Of a stretch of 64,000 nt of DNA, positions 33,790 through 46,929 are shown piece by piece (the first letter of the stretch is position 1; every line of letters starts with the position of its first letter). The DNA comes from Burhinus oedicnemus. Its lineage: Eukaryota; Chordata; Aves; Charadriiformes; Burhinidae. The position numbers and the translations under genes are program-made. The notes below the pieces were generated by a model that was given only the letters and a program-made list of their open reading frames with translations, did no database searches and had not been told where the DNA came from. Where the stretch lies: NCBI GenBank assembly GCA_008921705.1, contig VFFE01006074.1:474571-538570 (forward strand), in the 5' to 3' direction.

Positions 33790-36700
33790 CTACAGAAGAC
33801 ATGAACTTCAGAGAACATACTATAGCATCCAAAATGTACCACGTGCCTATGTGCAGCCACATGATTCGATCTCTGGTAGATTCCTCTTTGTATAATATCT
33901 GAGTGTGTCAAAGATGCCCACATTTTGTCCTCTTTCTACAAACAGGACTAATGAAATGGACATCCTTCAGGTGAATTCCTGAAGTGAACTTACAAGAGAC
34001 TGCAATATACCTTAAAGGGCTTGTTGGATCACCAGATATGGAGCTCGAGAGACACTTCCTCACACTTCTGGAGCAGAGCTGATGAAAGGTAACTGACCTA
34101 TAAAATGAAAAGGAAAATCCTGTCCCAATTCCTCCTTTAAAAAAAAAAAAATATTAAATTCAGAGGTGTTGAGAAACACACTGAGCAGAGTGCAAAGAAA
34201 AAACAGCTCATTCATCCAGCCTTTACAAGCAGCTGGGCTTGAGCTGAATGGGCTTTTGCTGTGTTCTTTGTGTAATGGTATATTATAAAAATGTTATTAG
34301 AAGGCCAAATTTAGGCATAGCAGGAGGAGAAGAGGAAAAAAAATTCCTGAAACCTTGAAAGATAAATCGGCTTCTTTGGGAATGAGATTTTAAGCCTCCC
34401 CTTGCGCACTGAACTGAAGTTTTGGATATTTTCCTCCACTGATCGGCCAGTCTACATCAACAGGAAAATGAAAAACAAAACAACAAAAAAACCAACTTAA
34501 TTCCTTTGAGTGCAACATTCTCTTGCATCCTTTACTGAACTCTGTCTGCTCAGACAGACCTCAGTTATACGGCAGTTGGAGCATAGGGAGAGAAAGCTAG
34601 GTGCTGGAAGAGGTTCTCCACAAAAAGATCTTCCTCTGACTGTGTCCATGTTTTATATCGACCCAGAGATAGTGAGAACAGATTGAGTTTGAAGGGGGAC
34701 CACCAACATGAAATATAAGATGAGAACATAGAAAGAAAACATGCATCAATACTGCAAAAACTGCTGCAAAACAATTAGAGGATCTTTTTTACCTCAATCA
34801 CAACTCTTGCTTCAAGTCTGATGTAGAGATGAAGGAAGATCTACTGGTTAAAGCTTTAGATGGCAAAATTAAGACACCTGCCCTTGTTTTCACAGATGAC
34901 AAATATTCAAAAGGCAAATCAGCAGCTGTGGTGGTTAGAGGTTTAAACATAAATCTTAAGACATTGAGTAACCACTGAAAATCCAAAATCTCAGGTAATT
35001 CTGAAAAATCTGAGTTTCATTTCACTATTCCCTGTATTTATCTGTCTCAAAAATAACAATTATGCTAATTAGTTACTTTCAGCTGCAAAATGTGTTAAGC
35101 TAACTTTACCCAAAGTGCTGCATTTTAGAAATTAGCAAGTCTACCGTGCACAAGCATAAACCTGGTCTGGTTAAAAAACATGGAGTTACTCAGAACTTCT
35201 GTTTCCCATAAGCTTTTGTCTTGGTAGCAAAAAGGCTTTGGTGGGTGTTTCAAGTTGACTTTTTAATTTAATTAAGTCTGTCTTTTTTGAACTTCTGTGA
35301 CTTGAGAAAAAACAGATCATGATTTTTTTCCCCCTGAAGTTAGGAACAGAGACCTCGGATGGCTTGCCTGGGTTACCAAGTCCTGTCTCCACAATTGCAG
35401 CAGCTCTTCAATAGCTTTTTTACTTAGGGGTACTACAAATCTTCTACTTCTTATGTTCCCACACAGCAGAGACTGCAGGATTCTTCCAATGCACAGCTAA
35501 GTGGAGACCGTAGGAAAAGCTGGGAAGCTGCCACAACAGCTAAGAGAAGCTATGAAGGACATTGTGAATATCCTGTTCTGAAAAAGAAGTATGTCGTATG
35601 ATTCTTGGAAAATAGACCTTGCCCTTTTCTACAGAGAAACACAAAGGCAAATTTGAGCTGGGGAAAAATTAACCTCTGTCCCCTATCCCAGCAACTTGAT
35701 TAACTCTAAGCATCTGAGTCAGACACACCCAAAACACAACTAGACTGATACAAATAGAGCATGTACGTGTGCCCGGGAATGTTCTCTGGCACTAAAATCA
35801 ACTGGCACTGAAGGACTGGCTTGCAGCCTCTCAGACCCCCAAAATAGGCTGGCTACCTGAAAACTGCCTCCTGCAAAAGGTTTCCGGATCAGTCACTGAA
35901 CCACACCTGCAAATAAATTTTAGACAGTATTAGCTGGCATGCGCAAAATGCTGAGAGGGGCCATGTAATGTGTTACACCGTCTAGCAGTGTAAGAGTATG
36001 GACAATCACATTCCGGTGCCTGAAAATATTTCCAACCATTCTTCACTTTTCTGGTATAGATGTGGTCCAAGTGGACTCTTGGAAAGCTTTTAATGGACTT
36101 AATTGTACACCTCATTTAATTTTGTGCACCTTATTAGTAGACTTTTTTTTTTCATGAAGTCTGCTCACTACCAGTACTTGAGGTTGGAGCTCCAAGCCGT
36201 TATAATTTAGTATATAGGTTTTGTGGCAGTGCTTGTGTGTGGCCCATAGGATTAGCCACCAAACATAAACATGAATAATCATAACAAATTTTCACTCAGT
36301 GGCTGTTCTGCAATATTTGTGTAAAATTTCATTGACCTATAAAATGTTTCTCAGCAGGTAAAATTAATACCTTTGAATACACGGGAAGTACAGCCCAAAC
36401 AGAGTTGAAGAAAAATTCAACAGCTAAGTCATTCAGGCACCTCTCTCTAGTAAACACCAACCAGTTCCATGTGATTTGACCAGTATCAAATACTTAACAT
36501 GGCTCAAATGAGATAAATACAGATTTGGCATTCCTTGTACAGTTATTAGTCCCACACTCCATAAGACTTCAGCAAAGTTGTTTTCAGACTCTGTGCTCTG
36601 TGCGTCTTATCTTTGCTTTGACTCAAAGACTTCATTGCCCTCAGACTTTCAGTATATACAGCAATTAGCAAAGGAAAGTTCTTGCCTAGAGACTTCAGAC

Positions 36701-37107
36701 ATTGTCAGAATACCAATAGCAATAGCTGCCAAAATGCCTGGAGGTTTCAGGATGGGAGTTCCCTGAGAAATGAAACAAATAGTCTGGTGGGTGCCAGATT
36801 GAAATAAAGGACATCTGATTTCTTCCAGGTGCGTGTCCTCCACCACTAAATCCTCCTACTAGCAACCCCGTTTGTCCCTCTTCTTCTCCCCCTTCCCAAG
36901 CCCCCAGAGTACCTTCACATTGTCACATCCTTGAAGTCCACCACACCTTCAAGTTCATTCCTGTGTCTGTTAACCTTCTTCCATATACCTTCATCTTCCT
37001 CCCATGCTCTTGAATTACCAGCAGGAAAAAAATCAATACATTGTGAATCGTTCTGAGTATGTACTAACTGACCAGTCAGGAAAAAATTGGAGAAAATTGA
37101 ACATATG
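33790..37107. other. Non-coding unique sequence
   Basis: AT-rich DNA with an A-run near 34141 and T-runs near 36145. No gene, RNA or transposon signature recognised. Confidence 0.45.
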
Positions 37108-37184
37108 CACACACACCCACACACACACCCACACCCACACCCACACACACCCCCACACCCACCCACACACACACGCCCCTCCCC
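37108..37184. repeat. (CA)n/(CCCACA)n microsatellite
   Basis: Mixed CA and CCCACA units ending in CCCCTCCCC. The minus strand carries many runs of three to five G and could form a quadruplex. The histidine/threonine and cysteine/glycine frames here are artefacts. Confidence 0.92.
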
Positions 37185-38204
37185 AATAGATAACTACTGA
37201 ACTGTATTACAACCTTTTTTCATAACAGCAACATTAATTAGACTCTTGGCTATACACGGCAGCAAATATTCACTAAACAATGGAACTTTTCTCTGAGACC
37301 TCCACCTCTGTCAGATTTCATTGCAATGTGTTAACGGGTTAAAACTATTGCGAGAATGTAAAGGTGAAAAGACAGACAAACAGAGCGAAAGCATGAAAAG
37401 CTTGTTTCTTTGTGTTTATTTATTCCAAACCTTCTTGAAATTTTAAATAGGATTTTATTTGTCAGAAATTCAGCAATTAAATAAAGAAGTGGTAAGAGGA
37501 AAAGTGACTATTATACATCATTCACCAAGTCTCCAAGTAGTATGTCTGTGCATGCTTGTGTGCATTCACACCCAATGGGGGACACCTCTCTCACGAGTGG
37601 TATTAACCTCTATGTCAGATGGAAATTGCAGATGTACTGAAAAAATAATTGTCTCCAACAGATCTCTCTCTTCCCTGCTGCTGTACCTACCTTCAGTTAA
37701 TTCTGGTTGCAGCTTCCTCCTGCTACGTATTCCTGGTTATCAGTTACAAACACAAGTCTATTAATTTTCTGGAAAGAAAAATATTTTGGATTCAACAAGA
37801 AGGCTCCCTGAAGAGATGACACACAAGGGCAAGCCACCATGTAGAAGACAGAACTCTAGCATTTGTTGTGACAGCTTTAAATTGCCCAGGTAAGACGGAT
37901 GGGTTGTTTAGCCATGCTATACTTTCTTGTGCTGAAGTAGGTCTTTGCTAGTCATGGTACATAACTTCATTAAGCATATTTTTCTTAGCTGGGGCCACAG
38001 AGAATAATGGTCTCTCTTTCTCTTTCTCTCATATTTTCCAATCCTTGCCACCCTTGTCAACGATTAATAAAGTGCTGCAGTAAGAAATTTTGGTCCTTCA
38101 TTGCCTGTGCATCAAAGCCTAGGATTTGTGCTTCTGAAAATGGAGGGACATCAGAAACAAGCAACTTTGTGCCTAAAGCATTAAACATACTCTTCAGTTA
38201 AATT
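37185..38204. other. Non-coding unique sequence
   Basis: Nothing recognised. Confidence 0.45.
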
Positions 38205-38375
38205 CCTGACTATGAAATAGATTATTTCTGTGACACGGGGAAAATTATGGGACTCTGTGAATTTATCTGTTTCTCAGTTGCAAAATAGAAGTAATAAATG
38301 CTGATATGACAGATGAGAAGATCCTTGGGTCACATGACCTTCAGCATTCTTATGAAGCTCTGTACACAAGCTGCC
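38205..38375 (+). repeat. Possible MIR-like SINE relic
   Basis: 'tctgtgacacggggaaaatt', 'gtttctcagttgcaaaatag' and 'gaagctctgtaca' follow the MIR order (tgtgacctt...ctcagtttcc...aaaatgg...aagctctgta) with many substitutions. The assignment is tentative. Confidence 0.4.
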
Positions 38376-41130
38376 AGAACAATCAGTTCTGCAATTCTAA
38401 TGTTAACATCTAGGGTTATAATAAATTTTGGTTTACTTCTGGGAAGGAGCTTTGCTTTGTAACTCTACCTCTGGAAGACATTCATGGAGCCATCTTTGCC
38501 TGACCTTCAGTCTGAGATCTTGCTGATGCCCGGTAACACATGAACTAGACCAACGTTCTTCATGACCATCCAGGAGGTGCCGAATAGTTCCAATTTAATT
38601 CAAGTGTATTTAGATCTAGGTGTCTTGGCCTCTGTCCTCAGGACACTTTACAAATGTTGCACTCCATACAATTTTCTTGAGGAAACTGCTCTGGAAAATT
38701 GTATAAAACCAGGAGTCTTTGCTACTGAGATCTGCACACTCTTCCTAATTTCATTTTATTTAAAAAAAAAAACAAAGATGAATATATGAATGCAAAATGA
38801 AAAGTAGTAAGAGTGAAAGAAAGGCAAAACAAACAGAAACAAATATTTCCTTTACATTGATCTAGAAACCAAGCAACCTTGGGAAACCTCAATAATAAAT
38901 ACACGTTGTTTTCAAAGACAGAATATGTCGTGGGACAGAATTTATTTTGCTTAGCCTGTCATGGTTGTAACAACAACATGCATCCCGGAGAGCACAGCTG
39001 ATCACATCTTTTCTGCTTAAAATAAATAACCCGCTGTACATTAGGCTTTGACAAAAGATGTTCAATAGTAATGCATTCCACCCATTTAAAGATTCATTTT
39101 CAAAAGCCCTCCGCAAATTTTCCCAGCTCTGAGAACAACTTAATTGGGAAAACTCATAGTCCAGTCATGTGTGACACAGCAGTGCACAAACAGTAGTCAT
39201 CAATTTTATATAACAAAAGAGACAAAAATAACATCTGCATACAACCTACCATACAGTTTATCACTTTGCCAAGATTATCATGTAGTTTGGCACAAGAGGT
39301 ACCGCTGCTGTCCTCCTCCGGTGCTGGAAGAGCTTTGTAATAAAGAAGGTTGGAGTTTGCTGGTTTGGGAGGCATATGCTGCTTATAACACACAGAAACA
39401 GTACAACAATGGTCTTGCGACCTCATACTGAGGATCTCAGTTTTCCTTTGCCTTTTTTTGGCTTATCTCAAGATCACAAAAACAGCTTGCAGTGCCTTTT
39501 AGGACTGAATAGCCCCCTCTCTTCTCTATGACAAACTGGAGTGGTACCATGTCTGTCCTTGGAGCTGACCCATAAGACCTTGTCACCACAGACAGCTAGC
39601 TCCTCCTGCGTGCAAACAGAACAAGCGGCACATAAAACAACGAGTTTTAAAAAATATATTGCATTTCCCAAGTGAACAGCACTGTAGAGGACTTCAGGAA
39701 CGTCATGAACCCCTCCTTGGCTTTCTGCAGTGGGCTTTTACTAGCAGGCATTGAGACACAGGCTCAACTGGAGCCCGTTTGCTACAGGGCAGCCTCACAT
39801 AGAGTGATCAGTTACTTGTGCCTCGTACAGGAGAGGTGTTTACTAGATCTGGTTATATTTTTTTATCAATACTGTTTGTTGTTCCCTCTATGAGAAAATG
39901 GAGGGTTTACCTCAATGGACAACTGGATTGTGAAAGAATTGTTTGCTTTCTGTAGAGAATATCAACTTTTGTCAATCACTGCAAGCCTGCCATAAGGACA
40001 TTTTCAGTGGACAGCCGCAGGTTCCAGCCAAAACAAAATATTTCCAAATTCCTTAAATGAAGCATTTCCTTTCATTTCATTGGCTTTATTAAATATTCAG
40101 CCACTGCCTCTTCAGCTGCCATGGTGTCTTGCAGAAATTGTAGTTTGAGAGCTTCACACCTCCCCTCTGCTTTCCAACAGAATGTCCAGCAAGGCCGTCA
40201 CCTGGTGCACCCATGGCCAGGGCTGTGCCAAGAAAAAGCAGCATGTGCACCCTGTGAGAGACCAGGTGTTGATAAAGGGCCCCACCTTGAGGAAGACTGA
40301 GTCCAGTTTCTAAAATATTGCAGATTTTGTGGATATGTCCCAGCCAGCTACTGATGTGAGCTCATTGGAACCAAAGTTGGGGCAAAGGCTCTGGCTTGTT
40401 ATTTGCAAACCCTTAAGCTGCTCAACAATGTCTTGACTTTGGAGCAGAGATGGAAATCTCTTAGCAGAAGCTTCAAAAAGGCAATACCCTCACACCCTTA
40501 AAGATGTCGCAGTTTGCTGTTCTGTCTAAAAAACTTGGAAAATGAAAGGGAAACTGATGCTGAAAACACGATAAAAACCCTAATGTTTCTGGCAAGACGT
40601 TCACAGCTTTACAATCCAGATATCTCTTCCTTCTTTTGATGAACGCCAAGCTTGTGGCACTTACCATTTGCCATTGGTGGGCGCTGCTTTCTTTCCACAC
40701 ACTACTGATTGGATGCTAATAAAACAAGTGATAACATATGCATCTTTGTTGAATGGTTCGATTAGGGTCTCCCTTACCACAGCTATCCCACAAGGAGGGA
40801 GTGGGATGTGCCAAGGGTTTGACTCTATTTTTCAGGTTCACAGGGGGTGGGAGGGTTCCTTCTCTGAAAGCAAAAATTTGCTCCCTCCCCTGAAAAAAAA
40901 AAAATGCCCCCTTTTCTGAGCCAGTTCTGCTAATTTTTGGCTCAGTGCCTCGTTCCATTTGGAAGCCATATTGCAGTGTGAGCAAGGAAACAGCCAATAA
41001 ACAGGGGCTCTGGTATTTGCTTTTCTGGAAGTCCCAGGCAAGGCCCATAGTTAAAGCACTGTATTCAGGATCCCAGAAACATCTGCTTTCTTTTCAAAGC
41101 TGGAATACTTTTTTATTTGATTTTTTTGCT
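38376..41130. other. Non-coding unique sequence
   Basis: No recognised exon. The 38980-39120 and 40010-40140 parts look like unique, repeat-free DNA. Frames are at most 110 codons. Confidence 0.45.
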
Positions 41131-41150
41131 CCCTTCCCCCTCCCGCCCCC
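41131..41150 (-). other. G-quadruplex motif
   Basis: The minus strand reads as four G-runs (5,3,5,3) separated by loops of 1, 1 and 2 nt, a strong canonical quadruplex pattern. Confidence 0.65.
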
Positions 41151-41260
41151 GTAAGCACCTTTGTGTTAGGAGAGAGTTGCAGAGGGAATGAGGGGAGGAA
41201 GGGGAGCTCTCAACTGTATAAGCAGAGCAGAGTGAAAACTGAACTCTGCAATCTCTAGAT
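41131..41260 (+). promoter_or_regulatory. Possible promoter-like cluster
   Basis: A C-rich block at 41131-41150 includes a GC-box-like CCCGCCCCC (41142-41150). It is followed by purine-rich DNA and a TATA-like TATAAG (41217-41222). The spacing would allow a plus-strand start near 41245-41255. No downstream exon is recognised and there is no CpG island, so this is speculative. Confidence 0.2.
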
Positions 41261-41432
41261 AATTATGCCTGGCACCTGAAGGCTGGGGCAGTAATCCTTA
41301 CGTTTCTTTCACACTCCATTGATGGATGGCGTGCTGGGGGTGTGAAGTCTATTTCCCTTTTCCCATCGCTGTCCAAGTGCTGGAACTGCAGGACGGGCTT
41401 TTGTAAGCTCAATCCCTCTTACCAGATGTTGC

Positions 41433-41477
41433 TTTTTTTCTTTCTTTTTTTTCTTTTTTTTTTTTTTTTTTTTTTTT
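41433..41477. repeat. Poly-T / polypyrimidine tract
   Basis: 45 bp of T with three C interruptions. Confidence 0.9.
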
Positions 41478-41894
41478 AGTTAATATTAGCATATGGCTTT
41501 AAATTGAAGGGCCACAAGGCGGGTATGGAGTGGAGTGCAGTTTTCAGGCTGACTCCAAAGCCTCTTGCATACATTGACCTGGCGAAAAGCAGCTACGAGT
41601 TTAAGATTAGCACCATTTTAGGAGCCTGAAGAGGTTTGTTGTGTTCGATCAGTTCTGCTGGTTTACTGCACCATTGTCAGAGTTTTTAAGGCACTTACGT
41701 GAGTGTGCCTATTTATATACATTTATATCTACATACATGTGAGTACCTAGACACGGCCTGTAAAAAACAGGGCTTGGTGAAGCCTTCCTCACCATCAATT
41801 TTGAAGTCAAGACTGAACTGACTTTTAAAATGGATTTTATATGCCTGTTCTAGTTCAAAAAAAAATCAATTTTAGAGAGCTTTTGACTTGTGCT
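41478..41894. other. Non-coding unique sequence
   Basis: Nothing recognised apart from TA-rich words at 41708-41740. Confidence 0.45.
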
Positions 41895-41963
41895 AGGGAC
41901 ACATGGATTCTATAATCAATCATAAAGGTCTCTTCTTGCTCTACACTTTATGATTCTAAGGAA
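41895..41963 (+). repeat. Ancient CR1-like 3' end relic
   Basis: 'atcataaaggtctcttcttg' followed by 'ctctacactttatgattcta' resembles the sense-strand 3' end of old CR1 copies ('atcataatggtcccttctggccttaaa...tatgattcta'). It is short and diverged. Confidence 0.45.
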
Positions 41964-41964
41964 A

Positions 41965-42015
41965 TATATACTTGTACATCTATATATGTGTGTGTATGTA
42001 TATATGTTTATGTAA
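41965..42015. repeat. TA/TG-rich low-complexity tract
   Basis: Imperfect (TATATG/TGTA)n. Confidence 0.75.
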
Positions 42016-42698
42016 AAGCCTTATATATGAAAGTACGCAGTTTGAAAGGTGGTTTGGGGTTCACTACATTCTCTTGCTAATTAGAAATTTCTAATTAATC
42101 TAGTTTTAGGATCAGGGACATTGAGGAAACTGAGATGGGCATTTTTATATAAATAAATAAGATTTTCTATAAGGAATATTGCAGGGATGAGTCTTTGAAA
42201 GCAACAGGTACACACAGCAGTCATTTGTGCTGAATCTGAAGTGACAGAAGGTTTTCTCCCAACACTTGCCCACACCATTTCAAACCACAGCTATGACACT
42301 GGCAACTCATATTAATTCAAACATTAAGACCAGCATCCCTACCCACTCCAAAATTTTATTTGATGCTGTCAATACACTGGACATTTGTCCTGCTGACTGA
42401 TAAACTTCCTTGCTGGATTGTTCCTGAGCCTATCTTGTGTAAGAGGCCACAGTATTACATGCTGGATTTCTGATGTGCAGAAATGATCCAATATGCTGGA
42501 AGTATATTCATGAAATTAAATTTTTCACTTCAGCCTAAATAAGCTTTTGAACTCAGGTTTCAAGCACTGCTTTATTATTATTATTTCTCAAAATACATTC
42601 TGGGGGTTTTAAGAGGGAAGAAGAAAGAATTTCCACACAGTATTTTTTTTCTGTTTTGGTCTACAGTTTCCAGCTTTTCCAGAGAAAAAGTCAAGTTT
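42016..42698. other. Non-coding unique sequence
   Basis: AT-rich; nothing recognised. Confidence 0.45.
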
Positions 42699-42778
42699 CA
42701 ATATTTTTAAAATATATTTATAAATACTTACACACATGTATATAAAATCCCATACACCTACATACATATATATTTCTC
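42699..42778. repeat. TA/CA-rich low-complexity tract
   Basis: Imperfect TATA, CATACA and ACACATG words. Confidence 0.7.
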
Positions 42779-45700
42779 AATTTAGTAACTGCTTTTTCCT
42801 TATAACCAGACCAACTAAAACGGTGAGACTATTTAGCAGTCTTAAAAGGACAGTCTTTATTTTTTTAGCAAGTAAAGAGGATTCATGTGATTTTTTGAAA
42901 GAAGCATGCAGGCAAAGAATACATGGAGTGAAGTTTTACAGACAACTAAAACAGTGATTTCATCCCAAAACCTGGAAGCTCCTTCTCAGATAGGAAGCAG
43001 GAACATTTATTGAAAAAGTTAATTGGCTATATTCAAGGTTCAAATACCTAAACACTGCATTAGTAATAAATAAACAGATGAAATCAGAGTCACAATGCAT
43101 TGCTTTGGGAAAACTTAGACTACACTGAAAAAAAGAAAAGAAAAATCCTGAATCAAAGCCCCATGGGGTACAGAAAGCAAAATGAAAAGGGAGAATCCCA
43201 GCACTCTTTCTCCTGAAAAGTGCCCTGACATTGCTGTTCCTCTTTGGACACCACCGCGAAGGTGAAGCTCCATGCCACTGCAGGGCTGTGAAGCCCAAGG
43301 AATGTAGGTTTTTATCTGATTAGAGACAAGCACCCTGAAGAGCACTTCTCTCGCTTCAAATGTGAGCGCCAAAGGTGAAGGATTATTAACTTCAAGTGGT
43401 AGGAAAGATGGAGATCAAACCTTTGTGAGATGTTTTGCCGTGGTCTTCATCTCAAGGTTATATCTGGAGAATGAAGTCGACTGACTTTACTAGTTGGTTT
43501 TCAACCAATTCCCAGTCACTTTTATTAACTACCACTCCTCCCTGCTAGAAACCCAATGTTTATAGTATTATTTTCCTGATGAAATATTTGCTGCTTTTGG
43601 ATTATAATTATAGCTGGTCAGAAACCAGAATTTCCTTTCCTTAGGATACTCTGGCATTTGAAAGAGGAGAGTTTGTATTCCAAATTGGAATAGAAAGCCA
43701 ACATTGTGAAATTTCTTGTGAAAAGAACACACTAAAAATTTCAACAGGGGACTATTGAAAGTTTTCATTGTCATAGTATCAAAGTATGCTGTCCAGTAAA
43801 CGAAAACACGTTTCAATGAGGTAAAAACAAAAGTTGTGTTTCAGATGAATCATTTGATTCATTTAGACATTCAAATAAATATGTTTGATTATGCTCAAAT
43901 AAATAAAAGCTCACATTATTGCTTTATACAAACAAAGTGAAAGGGAACAACACAATGACGAGCAGTTATCAAATTGTCATTTATAACCACCCCAGTAGAA
44001 AGAACCATCTTTTTCCCATGGGAATTTGCTTTATGAGCAATCATTTCTCCTAGATTGATTGGAATGCAAAGATGGTATCTTTCTGACTTTCTTGAGAAAG
44101 GCACACTGGATTAGCCTCAGTGCACATCATCTCTTGCCAGGTGGAAGGGACATAAGAAACATGAGGTTATTACGGAGGAGGTAGAAGAAAGGAACATCTG
44201 GAAAAGAGGACATGATTCCACAGGAAATCTGGCTTCAATAGTTCAGCTGCTCATGCAGCAAGTTATTATTTCTGGAGATATTGACTTAGCATGAGAAGCA
44301 CTGGCTGGGGTGTTCTGCTCCTCTAAGAGGTGACGAAGAGGGTAAGAACAGTTATCTTTAAGGCTAACACCTGAAGTTGGCATGCCAGTAAAGTAGGAAG
44401 ATTGAAGGAGACCTGGAAACTGCATTAATGCAGGCTTGGGCAGGAAATTTAGATCTCATGATGAGACTGTCCTGTGCTCTTGTAAGTTCTAGCCAGTTTA
44501 AGTGTCCTCTGGAGGCAACCAAGAAACTCAAAGCTTTTATGAGTCCCCAGGCGCTAATTTAGACCCCAGCTGTTTTGGGGGATGGGGGGTCTTTTGTTAG
44601 CCAGAATGTAATTGGATGAAAAGGTCTGGTCCTGAGCTTCTGTGCATATTTGATTCTGACTGCAGTGAGGGTAAGCCTGACATTATCAATCAAAGATACA
44701 AGGACAGCGAGTGCAGTTCCTCTGTTTACTAACATCACTCCCAGCACCTCCTTTGGAAGACTATGCCAACAAGCAAATTGTGCTGTTGGGAAGTTGTCCT
44801 CATATCTGTAATTCCCAGTTCCCAGAAATATGTCTCCTGCACAACCCACTAGTATATGCATACTTCGTACCAGGAGGCCCGTGCTGCCACTCAACACAGC
44901 ACAAGTCTGTGCGGTTTTGAAGATCAATAGCTCTGTCTCTTCCACTGCCCGCTGGCACAGCTGGTGTCTGGAGAATTGCTGAACATCACATAGATCTGGA
45001 CCAAGCTGAAATGGCTCCAATACATCACGGGGTAAAAACTTTCTGCTCACAGCCATCAAAAATCAAAGTTGAACAGAAAAAGGAATGACTGAAAGATTCT
45101 GCTTCAGGTCAGCATATGGACTGAGACCAGACTCAAGTCTCCAAACACCATGTCCTCCTCATCCTCCTGACCAGCCAATGCTGTGTGGATATGGAGCAGA
45201 TCTGAGCCCATCCTCTGAGCCCCAGAAGGATGGCTAGACCTCGGTGTCCAAAGTGCTCCTGCATTTTGAAGCAGGATGCGTTCAAGTGAGGCAACAGCTA
45301 CACAGACAACTCCCTCGCTAGACCGGTAGGTTTGGTGGAAAGTTTAGCTCATGGAAGGGGCTGTTTTTCTTCATGTGGAAGTGTAACAGACAGATGTCAG
45401 GTAACTACCAAGGGGATGTGAGGGAGGAGGCTGGGAAATAAATCTCAGTGTCTTCTGGTCTGGTATAAGCCTCAAGGAACTCCAGTGACTTTGCCTGACT
45501 GCTGAGGAGTTCACCCAGAATGGCAAGAGCGCAACTGAAATCACATCCTGAGCCTTAATGGCAGAAATGACATGACTGCTAGCCTAACCAGGAAGGGAGA
45601 TAGAAACTACATTGGCACGTTATTTCCTTGACTGTATTTACCAATTTGTTAATTCTTTTTCTTTTTTTAACATTCCTGACATTTTCACCCCAAAACATCA

Positions 45701-45810
45701 CCTTTTATTAATGCTTTGTTTCTCCCTCCTTTTGTCAGCTGTCGCAGCAACGAGATCTTGTAAGGGCCTGGTCAGAACAAAGTAAATACTGTTCCACTCA
45801 CCCTGAAGGT
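42779..45810. other. Non-coding unique sequence
   Basis: No recognised gene. The 166-codon minus frame at 44559-45059 has no domain I recognise. The 45620-45770 part is T-rich unique DNA. Confidence 0.45.
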
Positions 45811-46509
45811 GTGTCTGCATATGCCCATCTCCCTGTTATCAAGCAGGCTGGAGGAGGAAACTCTACTAATCATCAAGACTTGCAGCATCAAGTGCTAATT
45901 GGGCAGGCTGCCCGGCGGGCTGAGGTGTGCCTGTGTGCGCCTGCGTGTATCTGTGTGCGCGCTTGCACGAACACATTTCTTTGCCTGCTTATGATCACAT
46001 CGCAAGTCGCCATGCAGAAGATCCTACGCATTCCAGAAAAGTACAGCCTGTTTCCAGACATCCACGGGGGAATAAAAAATAAAATTACACCCCCTCTTCC
46101 CTGCCTCCAAAACCAGGGAAAGATTGTCCTGTTAAACTGGGCCCACTCCTCAGAGGGTGTAAAGTGGTGTCACTGGCTGGGCTGCTGTGCTGGGCTCGGT
46201 AACTTTCTCAGCGTATCCACTCAGCTGCTGATGTTGTATCTGTACCAAAGCTCTGTCTTTCTAAGTAAATTCTGGTTGAAAGCAAAAATAGCAAAGACAT
46301 GCACAGGGCTGAGCAAAGAACTGTTCAGGAAATTCCACATTGGAGACCTGGGACCAGATGGAGATGAATTGCCCTTATACTGGCAAGCAAATTTTCCCAA
46401 AATTTTCACTCGTGGTCATTTGACCTACCTGAGCTACCAAATTAGGAACGTAATTGTCCCAGATTCCTTCTCCAGGCTAAAAGAGAAGAGAGGCACTTGC
46501 AGGGGATGA
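45811..46509 (+). other. Longest open frame (232 codons), doubtful
   Basis: The longest ATG-to-stop frame in the window. It shows no domain, signal peptide or repeat that I recognise. The codons at 45925-45969 come from an alternating G/T-C tract and translate to cysteine-rich sequence, which is typical of non-coding DNA. There is no Kozak-like context or neighbouring exon to support it. Local GC content is higher than average, which lengthens chance frames. It could be chance or an exon of a non-coding transcript. It is listed because a frame of this length is mildly unusual here. Confidence 0.15.
45925..45969. repeat. Alternating purine-pyrimidine tract
   Basis: TG, CG and TGTG units with few interruptions, a Z-DNA-prone pattern unusually rich in CpG for this window. 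Confidence 0.7.
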
Positions 46510-46929
46510 CCGAATCCACTTTGGAACTGAAATCTCTGTTTGGATCTACCAGTCTCCCTCTCACAGATGTTGATGAAAGTTGCCCTTGGTGGGTCACTGA
46601 ATTAAAGGGAGGCTCCACTTTGCCTCATTGCTTTTGAATGTCACATAATTAGAGGAAAGGCCCAAGGCCAGATTCAAATTAGTCTTGTAGACCAGCATAT
46701 TCCCTTTGGCTGTACTTTCCTCTGTTATCTCTTTGCAAGTGGAAGCAGATTTCTGGACTATCTAAGCCAGCTTCTCACATGATGCAGCACACCAGTGATG
46801 TGGAATCTCAAATTGTTGCAATTTGTTCATTTCCTACGTACACACCAGCCCTGTTTCCTGGAACAGCAGTTGTAACAAGCTGTACATGAGCACGTAATTC
46901 ACTGTAGCAGGATCTACAAGTCATGAGAA
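46510..46929. other. Non-coding unique sequence
   Basis: Nothing recognised. Confidence 0.45.

Noticed and set aside
36915..37189. Cys/Gly-rich and His/Thr-rich frames
   Set aside because: Translations of the CA/CCCACA microsatellite.
44559..45059. 166-codon minus-strand frame
   Set aside because: No known motif, and a plus-strand frame overlaps it; treated as chance.
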